Below, piece by piece: positions 28,944 through 40,408 of a stretch of DNA of 64,000 nt (its first letter is position 1; each line of letters begins with the position of its first letter). The DNA is from Debaryomyces hansenii CBS767 (Eukaryota > Ascomycota > Pichiomycetes > Serinales > Debaryomycetaceae): NCBI RefSeq assembly GCF_000006445.2, contig NC_006048.2, positions 310,001 to 374,000 on the forward strand. The letters run 5' to 3'. The position numbers and the translations under genes are program-made. The notes beneath the pieces are model-generated. The model was not told the origin of the DNA. It ran no database searches and worked only from the letters and a program-made list of their open reading frames with translations.

Positions 28944-31900
28944 TTATTGGTCTGCGGCAACCTCTTCAACTGATGGACAAGTGCACATCAAGTTCATGTC
29001 ACCGTAAGTATCGTCTACTCTGGAAACGGAAGGCCAGCACTTAGATTCCTTCAAGAAGGGCAATGGGTATGCAGCCTGTTCTCTAGTGTAGCCTCTGGCT
29101 TCCCAGTCGGCTTGGGAAGTGGAGACGATATCATTCAACGAATGAGGAGCATTCTTCAATACTTGGCCTAATGGTTCTTTATTGGCCATGGCATTGATTT
29201 CCTTTCTGATGGACAATAAGGAGTTGATGAATCTGTCCAATTCTTCCAAGTTTTCAGATTCGGTTGGTTCAATCATCAATGTACCGGCCACTGGGAAAGA
29301 CATGGTAGGGGCATGGAAGCCGTAATCTTGTAATCTCTTGGCAACATCGATGGCTTCAACACCAACAGCCTTGAATTCTCTCAAGTCCAAGATGAACTCG
29401 TGAGCACAGTGCTTCAATCCCTCGTCGGTGGAGGCACTATGGTCGACGAACATAATTTGGTAGTCGTCCTTCAACTTTTCTAACATGTAGTTAGCGTTCA
29501 ACATGGCAATAGACGAAACGTGTGGTAAGGCCTTGGCACCCAACATCTTGATGTACGAGTAGGAAACTGGGATAACTGAAGCAGAACCGTATGGAGCAGA
29601 GTTAACGGCTTGGATGGATTCATTAGTGGAATGAGGAGTGTCTAAGAAGTGATGCTTTGGTAAGAATGGCTTTAAGTGTTCCTTCACACATACTGGGGCT
29701 TGACCTGGACCACCACCACCGTGGGATAATGCAAAGGTCTTGTGAATGTTCAAGTGACAGACATCTGCACCTAAGTCACCTGGCGAAGTCAAACCAACTT
29801 GGGCGTTCATGTTAGCACCATCCAAGTACACTAAACCACCGTTGTTGTGCACAAGGTCAATTGCAGTCTTGATACCTGGCTCGAATAAACCGTAAGTAGA
29901 TGGGTATGTGATCATGATAGAACAAAGATTTTCAGCGTGCTTTTCGGCCTTCACTTTCAAGTCATCTACATCAATAGAACCGTTATTCAAACACTTGACT
30001 GGAACAACCTTTAATCCACACATAGCAGCAGAGGCTGGGTTAGTACCGTGAGCACTAACTGGAATAAGACAAATGTTTCTTTGTTCGTATTCACCCTTGG
30101 ATTTATGATATTGTCTGATTAATGATAAACCAGTGTATTCACCTTGAGCACCAGAATTTGGCATATTGGTAGTAGCATCAAAACCAGTGATGTCATTTAA
30201 ATCTTTTTCGAATTCGTCGACTAATTCCTTGTAACCTTGAGCCTGGTTTAACGGAGCAAATGGATGTATTTGATTGAAACCTGGCATAGATAAAGTTTGC
30301 ATTTCAACGGTGGCATTCAATTTCATAGTACATGAACCTAATGGGATCATGGAATTAGCCAAAGATAAATCTCTACTTTGCAATAAATGCAAGTAACGTA
30401 ACATGGAAGTTTCAGAACGATGGGTGTTGAAAACTGGATGAGCTAAGATTTCGTCGGTTCTCAATAACTCGGTTGGTAATTTTGGTAATTCTGAGATTGA
30501 CGATGTGCTGAACAGATCGTTGCCTGTGAAAACATCCACCAATGCAATCAAGTCCTTTTCTTCGACAGTTTCATCCAAACACAAGGAGACCTTATCTTCG
30601 CCTGCCTTGAATAAATTGATATTATACTCGTTAAGAGCCTTGTTCAAGATTTCGTCAGACTTAACACCACCACCCAACTTAACAGTTAAGGTATCAAACC
30701 ATTTATCGTTGACAATCTCGTGTTGAGAATTGTTGGAGATTTCATTAGCTAAAACAGTAGTGTAACCGTAAACTCTAGAAGCAATGTCTTTCAATCCCTT
30801 TGGTCCATGGTAAACAGCATACATGGCAGCCATGTTAGCTAATAAAGCTTGAGCAGTACAAATATTAGAGGTAGCCTTTTCACGCTTAATATGCTGTTCT
30901 CTGGTTTGTAACGCTAATCTCAAGGCAGGTTTACCTAATCTATCCTTTGATAAACCAACAATTCTGCCTGGAATTTTACGAGAGTATTTCATGTTGGTTG
31001 CGAAAAATGCAGCGTGTGGACCACCGTAACCGAATGGAACACCGAATCTTTGAGAAGTACCCAATGCAATGTCGGCATTAAATTCTGCTGGTGATTTGAT
31101 TAAAGTCAAAGCTAATAAATCAGTAGCCATGGCGAAAAGACCCTTGTGAGCATGAACAATCTCACCAACTTTAGTGTAGTTGTTAAGCGAACCATCAGTA
31201 CCTGGGTATTGAACTAAGGCACCGCACGAATCAGAAGCAATCCTCTCTAATTCTTCAAGACCTTCTTGAGTAGATAATGGTAATTCGACAATTTCTACTC
31301 CGATATTTTCGGCTCTAGATTTCATAACATCTAAAGTCTGAGGGTGGAGGTTAGTATCAACCGCATATTTACCTCTTTTGCCCTTCAAACTGTGGAATGA
31401 TAAGGACATGGCTTCACCTGCAGCGGTACCTTCATCCAATAATGAAGCATTAGCCATATTTAAACCAGTTAAGGAAGTAACCATGGTTTGGTAGTTTAAT
31501 AATGATTCTAATCTACCTTGCGAGATTTCTGGTTGGTATGGAGTATAAGAAGTATACCATTCTGGTGATTCCAATAAGTTTCTTTGGATCACTGGTGGAA
31601 CCTTAGTACCAGCATAACCCTTACCAATAAAAGACTTGACAATTTTGTTCTTATTGGCCAAGTTATGTAAATGTTCTAACATTTCCAGCTCGGTGAACCC
31701 TTGTTGTGGTTGAATTTGTAATGCTCTCTTGTATAAAACATGTTCTGGGATAGCCTTACTTAAGAATTCGTCCAAATCCTTGTATCCCAAAGCTGACAAC
31801 ATGGTCTTGACATTTTCTGGTGTAGGACCAAGATGACGTCTAGCAAAGGTGTCCAAATTGCCTAAAGAGACAGTTTTGGCGCTTGGATCATAAACCTTCT

Positions 31901-32051
31901 CATAGTCAGCGGATGAAGTATCTGCCTTGGAAGCTAAAAATCTGTTACTAGCGGCAAGCTTCAAATTCAAGTTGTATGCCCTTGGAACAGATCTAGTCAA
32001 TGTAGACAATCTATTAGCACGAGCTGATCTTGCAACAACTCTTGAAATCAT
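28944..32051 (-). CDS. GCV2: Glycine decarboxylase P subunit, mitochondrial
   Basis: The 1035-residue protein is the PLP-dependent P protein of the glycine cleavage system, which decarboxylates glycine and transfers the aminomethyl group to the H protein. The N-terminus ([20 protein letters not shown]) is a typical matrix presequence. Conserved features include [21 protein letters not shown] and [15 protein letters not shown] segments of the first half. In the second half are the PLP region [19 protein letters not shown] with the Schiff-base lysine, and SAAPYGSA-type loops. Length matches S. cerevisiae Gcv2 (1034). Two Gcn4-type sites upstream (32219-32224 and 32276-32281) suggest amino-acid control. 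Confidence 0.97.
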   Translation of the reverse strand: MISRVVARSARANRLSTLTRSVPRAYNLNLKLAASNRFLASKADTSSADYEKVYDPSAKTVSLGNLDTFARRHLGPTPENVKTMLSALGYKDLDEFLSKAIPEHVLYKRALQIQPQQGFTELEMLEHLHNLANKNKIVKSFIGKGYAGTKVPPVIQRNLLESPEWYTSYTPYQPEISQGRLESLLNYQTMVTSLTGLNMANASLLDEGTAAGEAMSLSFHSLKGKRGKYAVDTNLHPQTLDVMKSRAENIGVEIVELPLSTQEGLEELERIASDSCGALVQYPGTDGSLNNYTKVGEIVHAHKGLFAMATDLLALTLIKSPAEFNADIALGTSQRFGVPFGYGGPHAAFFATNMKYSRKIPGRIVGLSKDRLGKPALRLALQTREQHIKREKATSNICTAQALLANMAAMYAVYHGPKGLKDIASRVYGYTTVLANEISNNSQHEIVNDKWFDTLTVKLGGGVKSDEILNKALNEYNINLFKAGEDKVSLCLDETVEEKDLIALVDVFTGNDLFSTSSISELPKLPTELLRTDEILAHPVFNTHRSETSMLRYLHLLQSRDLSLANSMIPLGSCTMKLNATVEMQTLSMPGFNQIHPFAPLNQAQGYKELVDEFEKDLNDITGFDATTNMPNSGAQGEYTGLSLIRQYHKSKGEYEQRNICLIPVSAHGTNPASAAMCGLKVVPVKCLNNGSIDVDDLKVKAEKHAENLCSIMITYPSTYGLFEPGIKTAIDLVHNNGGLVYLDGANMNAQVGLTSPGDLGADVCHLNIHKTFALSHGGGGPGQAPVCVKEHLKPFLPKHHFLDTPHSTNESIQAVNSAPYGSASVIPVSYSYIKMLGAKALPHVSSIAMLNANYMLEKLKDDYQIMFVDHSASTDEGLKHCAHEFILDLREFKAVGVEAIDVAKRLQDYGFHAPTMSFPVAGTLMIEPTESENLEELDRFINSLLSIRKEINAMANKEPLGQVLKNAPHSLNDIVSTSQADWEARGYTREQAAYPLPFLKESKCWPSVSRVDDTYGDMNLMCTCPSVEEVAADQ

Positions 32052-32727
32052 CCTTCTTGTCTATTATTTTTTTGCAGTTTAAAACAAAAAAAAATTAATC
32101 TATGATTGTATCTATTGAACCAAAGATGAATGATGATAAAACCCATTCAAACACTTTTTATAAGGATTCTACATGGTTTAAATACTTCATAGGCCAATAC
32201 AAGCGTTGTTGGAGATCAGAGTCAATGAAAATATTTATACACGGTGTTTTTTGCGACTCGGATTTCCCCAGAATCTGACTCGGCAATATTCATAAATTAG
32301 AAATCCGTCTCTTTACAAAACATAAAAAACCTATCATTTTTAATGCCATACATATGAAGGGCCAGTAGCCACTTTAGAAATGATGTGAGACTAACATATT
32401 AATATTTTAACGTACTAATTAACAATTGTTGTTCTTATCAGATTATTGACTCGAGATGTTGCGCCGAACAATCACATGTAGAATGATAAGGAAAATTTTC
32501 ACGATATATCCGGCACAAATCAGAGATGGCATTGCAGTATACAGTAGCACGGATAGAGGAAGCGATTAGAATCTAATTAATTACTACGATAGGACAAAAT
32601 TAAACACCTATTAAACATTGAACTATAAAATTACTTACAAAATAAACCAAATTTAAACCGTAGGAAAAAGAACTCAAAATTTGTGGTATTAAATTCAAGT
32701 AGACTTTCCCAAATACGTTTAAGGAGC
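32052..32727. other. Intergenic region GCV2 promoter / TEF1 3' end
   Basis: This 676 bp AT-rich region should contain the GCV2 promoter and the TEF1 3' untranslated region. Apart from two TGACTC/GAGTCA elements I recognise nothing. Confidence 0.5.
32219..32281. promoter_or_regulatory. Two Gcn4-type TGACTC elements upstream of GCV2
   Basis: GAGTCA is at 32219-32224 and TGACTC at 32276-32281, 168 and 225 bp upstream of the GCV2 start. Gcn4 binds TGACTCA-like half-site pairs; neither is the full palindrome on both sides. Function is inferred from the gene's amino-acid role. Confidence 0.45.
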
Positions 32728-34104
32728 TTATTTCTTAGCAGCCTTTTGAGCAGCCTTGGTAACCTTACCAGCCTTGTCAGACTTTTCAACAGACTTGATA
32801 ACACCGACGGCAACAGTTTGTCTCATATCTCTGACAGCGAATCTACCTAATGGTGGGTAGTCAGTGAAAGCTTCAACACACATTGGCTTAGATGGAACCA
32901 TCTTGACAATAGCGGCGTCACCAGACTTGATGAACTTAGGGTTGTCTTCTAACTTCTTACCAGTTCTTCTGTCAATCTTTTCGATTAAGGTGTCGAACTT
33001 ACAGGCAATGTGAGCAGTGTGACAATCTAAGACTGGAGAGTAACCAGAGGAGATTTGACCTGGGTGGTTCAAGACAATAACTTGAGCGGCGAAAGAATCA
33101 CAACCCTTTGGAGTGTCGTTCTTGGAGTCACCACAGACGTTACCTCTTCTAATTTCCTTAACGGAAACATTCTTGACGTTGAAACCAACATTGTCACCTG
33201 GAACACCTTCGGTTAATTGTTCGTGATGCATTTCAACGGACTTAACTTCAGTGGTAACACCAGCTGGGGCAAAGGTGACAACCATACCGGCCTTGATGAT
33301 ACCGGTTTCAACTCTACCGACTGGCACAGTTCCAATACCACCAATCTTGTAGACATCTTGCAATGGTAATCTCAATGGCTTATCAGTTGGTCTGCTTGGT
33401 GGTTCAATGGCATCAATAGCTTCTAACAAAGTCTTACCAGAGGACTTACCAGCCTTGGTTTCCTTTTCCCAACCCTTGTACCATGGACAGTTTGGAGATG
33501 CTTCAATCATGTTGTCACCGTTCCAACCAGAGATTGGGACGAATGGAACACTCTTTGGGTTGAAACCGACCTTCTTGACGAAGTTGGAACATTCCTTGAC
33601 AATTTCGTCGTATCTGTTCTTGTCCCATTTGACAGAGTCCATCTTGTTGATAGCAACAATCAATTGCTTAACACCTAAGGTGTAAGCTAATAAAGCGTGT
33701 TCTCTGGTTTGACCATCCTTAGAGATACCGGCTTCGAATTCACCAATACCACCAGCAATAATCAAAATAGCACAATCAGCTTGAGAAGTACCAGTAATCA
33801 TATTCTTGATGAAATCTCTGTGACCTGGAGCATCAATAATAGTGACGTGGAACTTTGGAGTTTCGAACTTCCATAAAGCGATATCAATGGTGATACCTCT
33901 TTCTCTTTCAGCCTTTAACTTGTCTAAAACCCAAGCGTACTTGAAAGAACCCTTACCTAATTCGGCGGCTTCCTTTTCGAACTTTTCAATAGTTCTCTTA
34001 TCGATACCACCACACTTGTAAATTAAGTGACCGGTGGTAGTAGATTTACCGGAATCGACGTGACCAATGACAACGAGATTAACGTGAGTCTTTTCTTTAC
34101 CCAT
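32728..34104 (-). CDS. TEF1: Translation elongation factor 1-alpha (eEF1A)
   Basis: The 458-residue GTPase delivers aminoacyl-tRNA to the ribosome. G motifs are [10 protein letters not shown] (P-loop), [13 protein letters not shown] (G3) and NKMD (G4), followed by beta-barrel domains 2 and 3. Length is exactly that of yeast eEF1A, and the Lys-rich end (KAAKK) is typical. Codon use is strongly biased to the optimal set and free of CTG, as for very highly expressed genes of this clade. A TATATAA box lies about 90 bp upstream (34189-34195). Yeasts often carry two identical TEF copies; only one is in this window. Confidence 0.98.
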   Translation of the reverse strand: MGKEKTHVNLVVIGHVDSGKSTTTGHLIYKCGGIDKRTIEKFEKEAAELGKGSFKYAWVLDKLKAERERGITIDIALWKFETPKFHVTIIDAPGHRDFIKNMITGTSQADCAILIIAGGIGEFEAGISKDGQTREHALLAYTLGVKQLIVAINKMDSVKWDKNRYDEIVKECSNFVKKVGFNPKSVPFVPISGWNGDNMIEASPNCPWYKGWEKETKAGKSSGKTLLEAIDAIEPPSRPTDKPLRLPLQDVYKIGGIGTVPVGRVETGIIKAGMVVTFAPAGVTTEVKSVEMHHEQLTEGVPGDNVGFNVKNVSVKEIRRGNVCGDSKNDTPKGCDSFAAQVIVLNHPGQISSGYSPVLDCHTAHIACKFDTLIEKIDRRTGKKLEDNPKFIKSGDAAIVKMVPSKPMCVEAFTDYPPLGRFAVRDMRQTVAVGVIKSVEKSDKAGKVTKAAQKAAKK

Positions 34105-35116
34105 TTTGATTAATTAATATATAAAATATATGTTTGTGGAAAAAAAATTTTCTAATTGTAATTTAAAAATCAGGGATACTCCTGATCCTTATATAAGATC
34201 CCACAAGGTAACAGAGATGAGACGCATAGAAAATTTTTCCTAAAAAAATTTCTCACTGGTTCTGAAAAGTACGCTGATTTGTTCTCTCATCTACGCATAT
34301 AGCAATATTAGTACTATTGTTTAGCGGATAACTGTAGAAATAAAAGCAATAGATAGATGTGGAGGTCATACCCATTAAGAGGATGATCTTGAAAGTTTGG
34401 GACCATGAGAGGGAGTTTTAGGTCCATAAGTATACCGATCTATGTTATAATAATGGCTGTGAAAAAGTTCTGGGGAGACGGGTCGCAGTGTTTTTGCCAT
34501 CATTACGCTGTCCGAGAGTCATTGACGGAGACGGGGGCGGTCAATTGCGTAGTACAGGTGACCAATTCCTGGTATATTCCAGAGGATGTGAGTCAATAGG
34601 TATCATCGGGTATAGAAAGAATGAATCAGTAGATGTCGATGGGTAGAATATACATGAGTCAATGTAATTAGAGAGTGCAAGTCTGAAGAAATAAGGTTTA
34701 TCGAATGAGTCAGAAAGTTTATTACTGGGGAGTAGGCTTGGTAGGGGGGAGCAAGCTTTGGAGTGACGAGATATGTTGTGGAGGGAGTTAGTTAGAGGGT
34801 GAGTCAAAAGTGTAGTCAGACGTGAATTTTGGTTGCGATTGCTGCGTATGCAACATTGTAGATGAAAGTGAGATGTTTCGAACCACGATAAGAGTGCAGA
34901 TGGACAAGAGATATATATGGTTGGATTCTAAGCTACAATAACCAATTGAGGCTGGCAGTAACATAAGACTATTTATATTGAGTAGAGCGTGATCAAAGGC
35001 CGGTTCGTATTCAAAATAGAACGCACCGGTTTTTAAAAAAATGTATGTACCAAGTTCGGATATATATAAGACTAACTAATGAATGAAGAGTGGCAAATAG
35101 CATGCGCCATGTCTAT
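34105..35116. other. 1 kb intergenic region TEF1 promoter / SDS23 3' end
   Basis: This is a long upstream region of a very highly expressed gene. Frames of 64 codons (34405-34599 plus) and 88 codons (34541-34807 minus) look random. No tRNA or repeat was recognised. Confidence 0.5.
34189..34195 (-). promoter_or_regulatory. TATA box of TEF1
   Basis: TTATATAAGG context, read on the minus strand, about 85-90 bp before the TEF1 ATG, followed by a pyrimidine-rich stretch on the coding strand. Spacing is typical of strongly expressed yeast genes. Confidence 0.5.
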
Positions 35117-36769
35117 TTATCTTTTGCCTTCAGTCTTAGCAGGAGCACTTGTGGTATATGATTTTCTGAAAAGATCCTGGCCTGCGCTTGAGCCTTCAAA
35201 GCTCGATCTGGTAGTCGAAGTCGACGATCTTCTTCTCTGGTTCCTAGCAAACTGTGGGTCGATCTTCTTATTTGACTTTGACGACGCAAACAAGCCCAAG
35301 ATATCGGTCAACGTTACAACCCCTACTAATTTACCTGGCAATCCACCTGGCTCGCTGCCTGGGGGAATGTTCTGCACGTTGCTAGGAGTAGACACCAGTT
35401 GATTTAATGTACTCTCAATGGTAGAAGGCGATGCCTTGGGTGATTGAGTGACCGATTTTGAGTTGGAGTTGGAATTGGAACTTGATGTCGAACTCACGGA
35501 GCCATGGTGAACTGAACCTCTGTTCTCAACAACCCATAGCCTATGGGATTTTGTAGCGACTAACTTTGCAATAACCCGGCCTAATGACGATTGATTATTA
35601 ACATGAAAGATAGGGAATTGATCCTGCCCTTCTTCGATACCCTTCTGGGTCAAATTGTAACCAATAAATCCCAAAACCGATTTGAATAACAAGTGCGAAT
35701 TCTTAGAACTGGTAACATTTTTCACATCGACAATTGAAATGTTTCCAATTAACGCCATTGTCTTGTCGACCACTGCTAACGACGTAACTCTCTCGGTGAA
35801 CATCTTTAATAAAGCTTCGATTAATAATTGATCTTCGTATATCGTGATGGGGTTATTTGATCCAATTTTCAAGTCCTGTAAGGTCGAATTAATATAGAAA
35901 TCCAACGATGGAAATCTCCGGGCATTCTCCCACATGTATTTAATCAATCTTCTCTGCGATAAAATACCCGTAATCTTGGTGCCATTCATATTGGTTATGG
36001 CAACTCTGTGAACCCCATTACCCAATGACTCCATCGCCTTGTATAAGGTGTCTTGCTCGCTGAATTTCACAAACGGGTTTTTTGGGTGCAACTTGACAAT
36101 GAAGTCCACTGGCACCTCTTCACCCTTCTTAGCTTTATTGATCGACTTGGTGATCAGGTCCTTCTGCTGGTTCGATAAGACATCGTCGCCTCCTTCGTAG
36201 ATCGACAAATCATTCAAATTGATCTTATTCATAATTAACAAAAGATAGGTATTCACGTCGCTGTAATCGAATGTCAAACAGTTAGTAAGGTCGGTCGAAT
36301 CCGTCTTGGACAACGACACCGGTACACTCGTCAAATTGTGCTCCATCAACGTCTCAAACGCCTTCTGGACCGAAAACCCCGAGTTGATCGAAACCAACTT
36401 GTTCGACTCCGTCAACTCCACCAACGGGATTTCTGCCCAGTCTACGCCCACAATTGACCCCTTAGACGTGCCACCGTTCACGTTTCCATAAATCGACGAC
36501 GCCCGCGAGCTCACAGACGTATTTCTGCTCAAACTGAACGAATGGATATCCTCCTGGTCTGGAGTATTGGGAAGCGGAGGTGGAGAACTCAACATCTCCA
36601 CAATCGATGGCTTTCTAGATGGAACATGATGACCTGGAGTCTGTGGATGGTTATTACTTTGATTACTGACACTATTAGAATTGCCGCCAGTATTAATATT
36701 GTGAATTGGCGAATGCTGTTGTAAGGGTGACCCAGGATTTTGCCTCTGGAACGAAAATGAATTGGACAT
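35117..36769 (-). CDS. SDS23: Sds23/Moc1-type CBS-domain protein
   Basis: The 550-residue protein has a disordered Ser/Asn/Pro-rich N-terminus (1-110). Four CBS-type repeats follow at about 115-440 (for example LVSINSGFSVQKAFETLMEHNLTSVPV and HRVAITNMNGTKITGILSQ, each quoted in part). The Ser-rich C-terminal region (about 415-550) is interrupted by the end of the last CBS strand, GVVTLTDILGLF. Sds23 family members inhibit PP2A/Cut12-linked phosphatases, bind nucleotides and connect nutrient and stress state with cell-cycle exit. The gene is divergent from OLE1 across 1.5 kb. S. cerevisiae has the pair SDS23/SDS24 (about 527 residues); one gene is seen here. Confidence 0.87.
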   Translation of the reverse strand: MSNSFSFQRQNPGSPLQQHSPIHNINTGGNSNSVSNQSNNHPQTPGHHVPSRKPSIVEMLSSPPPLPNTPDQEDIHSFSLSRNTSVSSRASSIYGNVNGGTSKGSIVGVDWAEIPLVELTESNKLVSINSGFSVQKAFETLMEHNLTSVPVSLSKTDSTDLTNCLTFDYSDVNTYLLLIMNKINLNDLSIYEGGDDVLSNQQKDLITKSINKAKKGEEVPVDFIVKLHPKNPFVKFSEQDTLYKAMESLGNGVHRVAITNMNGTKITGILSQRRLIKYMWENARRFPSLDFYINSTLQDLKIGSNNPITIYEDQLLIEALLKMFTERVTSLAVVDKTMALIGNISIVDVKNVTSSKNSHLLFKSVLGFIGYNLTQKGIEEGQDQFPIFHVNNQSSLGRVIAKLVATKSHRLWVVENRGSVHHGSVSSTSSSNSNSNSKSVTQSPKASPSTIESTLNQLVSTPSNVQNIPPGSEPGGLPGKLVGVVTLTDILGLFASSKSNKKIDPQFARNQRRRSSTSTTRSSFEGSSAGQDLFRKSYTTSAPAKTEGKR

Positions 36770-38313
36770 TATATATTACTATCGCCTATTTTAATTCAAT
36801 TGGGTGTATGTGTTCCTAGTGTATTGAACTATGAAAATCAAAACAAAATGAGTAGTTTGAAGATTTTGGATAAAATATGATACTACTATATACGAATAAA
36901 TGGGGTATGACCTGATATTGCTCTTGAAAAATCTGGTGCTCGCGTATAATGAACCCTGTGGGTTTTGTGTCACCTCTTGTGGAGATGGAGTTAACCACTA
37001 AACAATGAAGTATTTGACACATCAGGATGATTAATGAGAGTCTCGCGTGCAGCTATATCGGAGAGGGTGGTATTGGGGTTATTGTGGGACTTGTAGCCCA
37101 ATTGTGGGATCCAATTGTGTTTTTGTAGTTGTCGGAATTGAAGGCTACTTGGACTAGGTGGGAGAGATGTGATCTGGGACGTAAAGGGCTAACATGGTAG
37201 TAATATGGGAGATTTTATCACAGGAGAGATCACGTAGTAAAGAATTGGTGTCAATTGGTGTCAATTGGCTATTGGTAGGCGTCGCATGGATATGGAAGGA
37301 ATTGTGAATCGGCCAAATATCTGGCATTACGCAGTGCGAACAAGGCCATCTATCTCATAACAATTGTAGGATCACAAACCCAGTACGACGCACTTTGAAG
37401 GCCGGTGTTAGTCCGTGGGCAAGTCCGATATTATATCAATGTGCCAGATAATCCAGGCTAATTGAATTGTGGGTCGTCTTACACTGGATGTGCAATGCAG
37501 CAAAAAATTGTTGCTCGACATCCTTTCCGTTTCGGGAAATTTAGTCACTCTACATTTACTACAATCTGCTACTCTCTCTTCTAATGGTTGAATCCGCATC
37601 CGTGCACCACCCTTGAAGACCACCCTAATCACCAACCTTTAATGACCCAAGGTTTTACCACGTCATTTTCCTCGGTTGCTTTTTATATTTCGTCCTATCA
37701 ATCTTATATGATGTAACTACTCGCCTCAGATCTGATAACACATTTGGTAGCCATATGCTGCCCACCCACCTGGTGACAAGACTGAGATCTGCCCATGGCC
37801 CAACTAAAATGTATTCATCAGATGCTCACAACCGCCTTTAACATCCATACACCTATACTAAACGACATCCGCCTTGTTGGCCCATTCGGTTGTTCCCTAT
37901 CCATTCGTCCTACACATTCATACACATACCTGTTTTCCATCTCTAGTTCTACCATTCTCTCACCACCTTCCATATACGTTACATATCTCTCCCATATACC
38001 CTATATAGACCTTCTATACCTTCTATACACCTACATACACCCAGCCTGTTATCTAAGCACCATTGCCCCTAATCTTGCTCGGCCTCACAGTCGTTGCTCG
38101 CTTATTAAAGATGGCGCATTTCCACGACCTCATCTATCGCACCCAACAAAATGGTTCATTATTACCGTTTCTGTTTCTGTTGGCTTATATATATAGATAA
38201 ACTATTATGTCTGAAAAAAAAATCTCTTTCTGCATTCACTCTAACTAGTTGGTTTAGGTATATTTTAACATAATATATTGTACTAATACTTTGAATTCAA
38301 ATCATTGGTAGCC
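36770..38313. other. 1.5 kb divergent promoter region SDS23 / OLE1
   Basis: No convincing gene is present. The 143 bp from 37901 to 38043 has only about five G residues on the plus strand, with repeated CTTCTATA units at about 38010-38032; this may be an unstructured OLE1 leader. A TCAATTGGTG duplication lies near 37250-37265. Confidence 0.5.
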
Positions 38314-39768
38314 ATGTCAGATAAAGTTGAAGTAGCGGACGTTACGTCGCTTAATGCTTTAGCAGCAGGTACTAATAAGAAAAACCCAAGAGTTGTCGCA
38401 GCTGGTTTGGGTGGACGTTTGATGGGTACCAAGTCATTGGTGGATGTCACCGCAGACGAAATCACCAAGGACTCTGAACTGTCGTTGGCAGAAAAGGATA
38501 GAAAAGACAAGGAAAAGTGGACCAAAATGACCCATATTTCGGACCAGCCATGGACTTGGTCAAATTGGTCGGAACACATTAACTGGTTGAATTTGATTTT
38601 GGTAGTTCTTGTTCCTACCGTTGGGTTTGTGTGTGCATTGAGACACCCACCACAACTTAAGACGGCAGTAATGGGAGTGATACTTTACATTTTGTCGGGT
38701 TTGTCGATCACGGCTGGATACCATAGATTGTACTCTCACAAGGCGTACGACGCAGCAGTACCAGTCAAGATTTTCTTTGCTCTTTTTGGTGCAGGTGCGG
38801 TTGAAGGTTCCATTAAATGGTGGGGCCACTCGCACAGAGTGCACCACAGATACACCGATACCGCTAGAGATCCATATGATGCCAGACAAGGGTTATGGTA
38901 CTCGCACATGGGATGGTTGTTGATTAAGGCCAACCCTAAGAACAGAGCCAGAGCGGATATTTCTGACTTGACCGGTGACTGGGTGGTTAACTTCCAACAC
39001 CGTCATTATCTCGTAATAATGATTTTCATGGCCCTTGTGCTTCCAACTTTGATTGCTGGATTAGGATGGGGTGATTATTGGGGTGGATTCGTCTACGGAG
39101 GAATCATCAGATCTTTCTTCATTCAACAAGCCACATTTGCTATCAATTCGTTAGCACACTGGATTGGAAGTCAACCATTCGACGATAGAAGAACCCCTAG
39201 AGATAATGTTATCACTGCATTGGTCACCTTTGGTGAAGGTTACCACAACTTCCACCACGAATTCCCATCGGATTACCGTAATGCTTTAATATGGTACCAA
39301 TATGATCCAACTAAGATCACCATTTGGGTGTTATCCAAGTTGGGATTAGCATGGGGTTTAAAGACATTTTCTCAAAATGCCATTGAACAAGGTTTGATCC
39401 AACAGCAACAAAAGAAGTTGGACAGAATGAAGTCCAAGTTGGAATGGGGTACCATGCTTAATGAATTGCCTCTTATGGATAAGGAAGAGTTTACTGCAAG
39501 AGCTAAGAAGGATGGCTTGATTCTTATTTCTGGTATTGTTCACGACGTTAAGCAATTCATCAAGCAACATCCTGGTGGTCAAGCATTGATTAGAGTCTCA
39601 TTGGGTAAGGATGCCACTAAGGCTTTCAACGGTATGGTCTACGCCCATTCTAATGCTGCCCACAATATGTTGGCGAACATGAGAATCGCCATTCTTAAGG
39701 ACCACGCCGTTAACGGTAATACCTTCGACCTCCAACAAGAATTCCTTGATAAAGAAAAGGTTAACTGA
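38314..39768 (+). CDS. OLE1: Delta-9 stearoyl-CoA desaturase with fused cytochrome b5
   Basis: The 484-residue protein starts at ATG 38314 (a TTG nine bases upstream is not a start). It makes oleic and palmitoleic acids in the ER. Histidine boxes are HRLYSH, HRVHH and HNFHHEFP. Hydrophobic segments are near residues 95-140 and 240-290. The C-terminal cytochrome b5 domain (about 375-470) carries the haem motif HPGGQALI. Length is close to S. cerevisiae Ole1 (510). Codon use is strongly optimised. The gene is divergent from SDS23, with a long upstream region that suits complex control by lipid, oxygen and temperature. Confidence 0.97.
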   Translation: MSDKVEVADVTSLNALAAGTNKKNPRVVAAGLGGRLMGTKSLVDVTADEITKDSELSLAEKDRKDKEKWTKMTHISDQPWTWSNWSEHINWLNLILVVLVPTVGFVCALRHPPQLKTAVMGVILYILSGLSITAGYHRLYSHKAYDAAVPVKIFFALFGAGAVEGSIKWWGHSHRVHHRYTDTARDPYDARQGLWYSHMGWLLIKANPKNRARADISDLTGDWVVNFQHRHYLVIMIFMALVLPTLIAGLGWGDYWGGFVYGGIIRSFFIQQATFAINSLAHWIGSQPFDDRRTPRDNVITALVTFGEGYHNFHHEFPSDYRNALIWYQYDPTKITIWVLSKLGLAWGLKTFSQNAIEQGLIQQQQKKLDRMKSKLEWGTMLNELPLMDKEEFTARAKKDGLILISGIVHDVKQFIKQHPGGQALIRVSLGKDATKAFNGMVYAHSNAAHNMLANMRIAILKDHAVNGNTFDLQQEFLDKEKVN

Positions 39769-40159
39769 TTGGGCTACGATCGAAGACTTATTTATTTCTC
39801 TAGATTGACATTTTATTGTCACGAGTATTTTTATTTATGATTTATAATTACATGGTTTATAAAGAATTACACATATTGGGTATAGTAACATTTTGATGTA
39901 GGGAAGAACTGTAGAGAACTTATCATGCTTTTACGAGTATATTTTCTTAGCTTACTTTATTAGCTTGACCATTTACGGACACATCAGGATCTATGCTTTT
40001 TCGCAAACAAGCAATCGCATCTTATTACTTATTGTACGACTATCGTTCGATAATCGCTTTAAATATATTCCATTTAGTTCCAATAGTAACAATCAATTCT
40101 TCCGTGGGCCAAAAATCAGCTAATTAGTGGTTCAGAATTACAAAGATGGCCCTACTTGA

Positions 40160-40173
40160 CCGGACAAATCCGG
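40160..40173. repeat. Inverted repeat CCGGA-N4-TCCGG
   Basis: CCGGACAAATCCGG is a perfect 5 bp inverted repeat around a four-base spacer. CGG-containing inverted repeats are the usual targets of Zn(II)2Cys6 regulators. It lies 236 bp upstream of the 58-residue gene. Regulatory function is inferred. Confidence 0.45.
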
Positions 40174-40267
40174 AAAATAAGGTGATTTTTTACTTTAGAG
40201 AAGTCATCTTTACCGCGAAAATAAGGTGATACTCATTTATTGAGTGACATTAGTATCACCTCATTTT
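40174..40267. promoter_or_regulatory. Three copies of a 13 bp element AAAATRAGGTGAT
   Basis: Copies are at 40174-40186 and 40218-40230 (identical, direct) and at 40255-40267 (inverted, one mismatch). The second and third copies also form a 9 bp perfect inverted repeat GGTGATACT / AGTATCACC around 40225-40260. They lie 140-235 bp upstream of the 58-residue protein start and look like binding sites for one factor. I do not recognise which. Confidence 0.55.
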
Positions 40268-40408
40268 TGCACCCATTCTAAGACGTTGATGTATATATAA
40301 ACCCAATAACTTTACTATGATTCTATCTATTCCTTTTCCTCATCAGTTATATATTCAAATCCCTGAAATATACAATCTCAGCATTTAAAATCGCAATAAT
40401 TAACAACA

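Larger units (their letters stand above)
39769..40408. other. Intergenic region OLE1 3' end / small membrane protein promoter
   Basis: This 640 bp spacer holds the OLE1 3' region and, from 40160 to 40267, a dense set of repeated elements described separately. No ORF was recognised before 40409. Confidence 0.6.

Noticed and set aside
34405..34807. Small frames in the TEF1 upstream region
   Set aside because: Short, on both strands, and without protein-like features or good start context.
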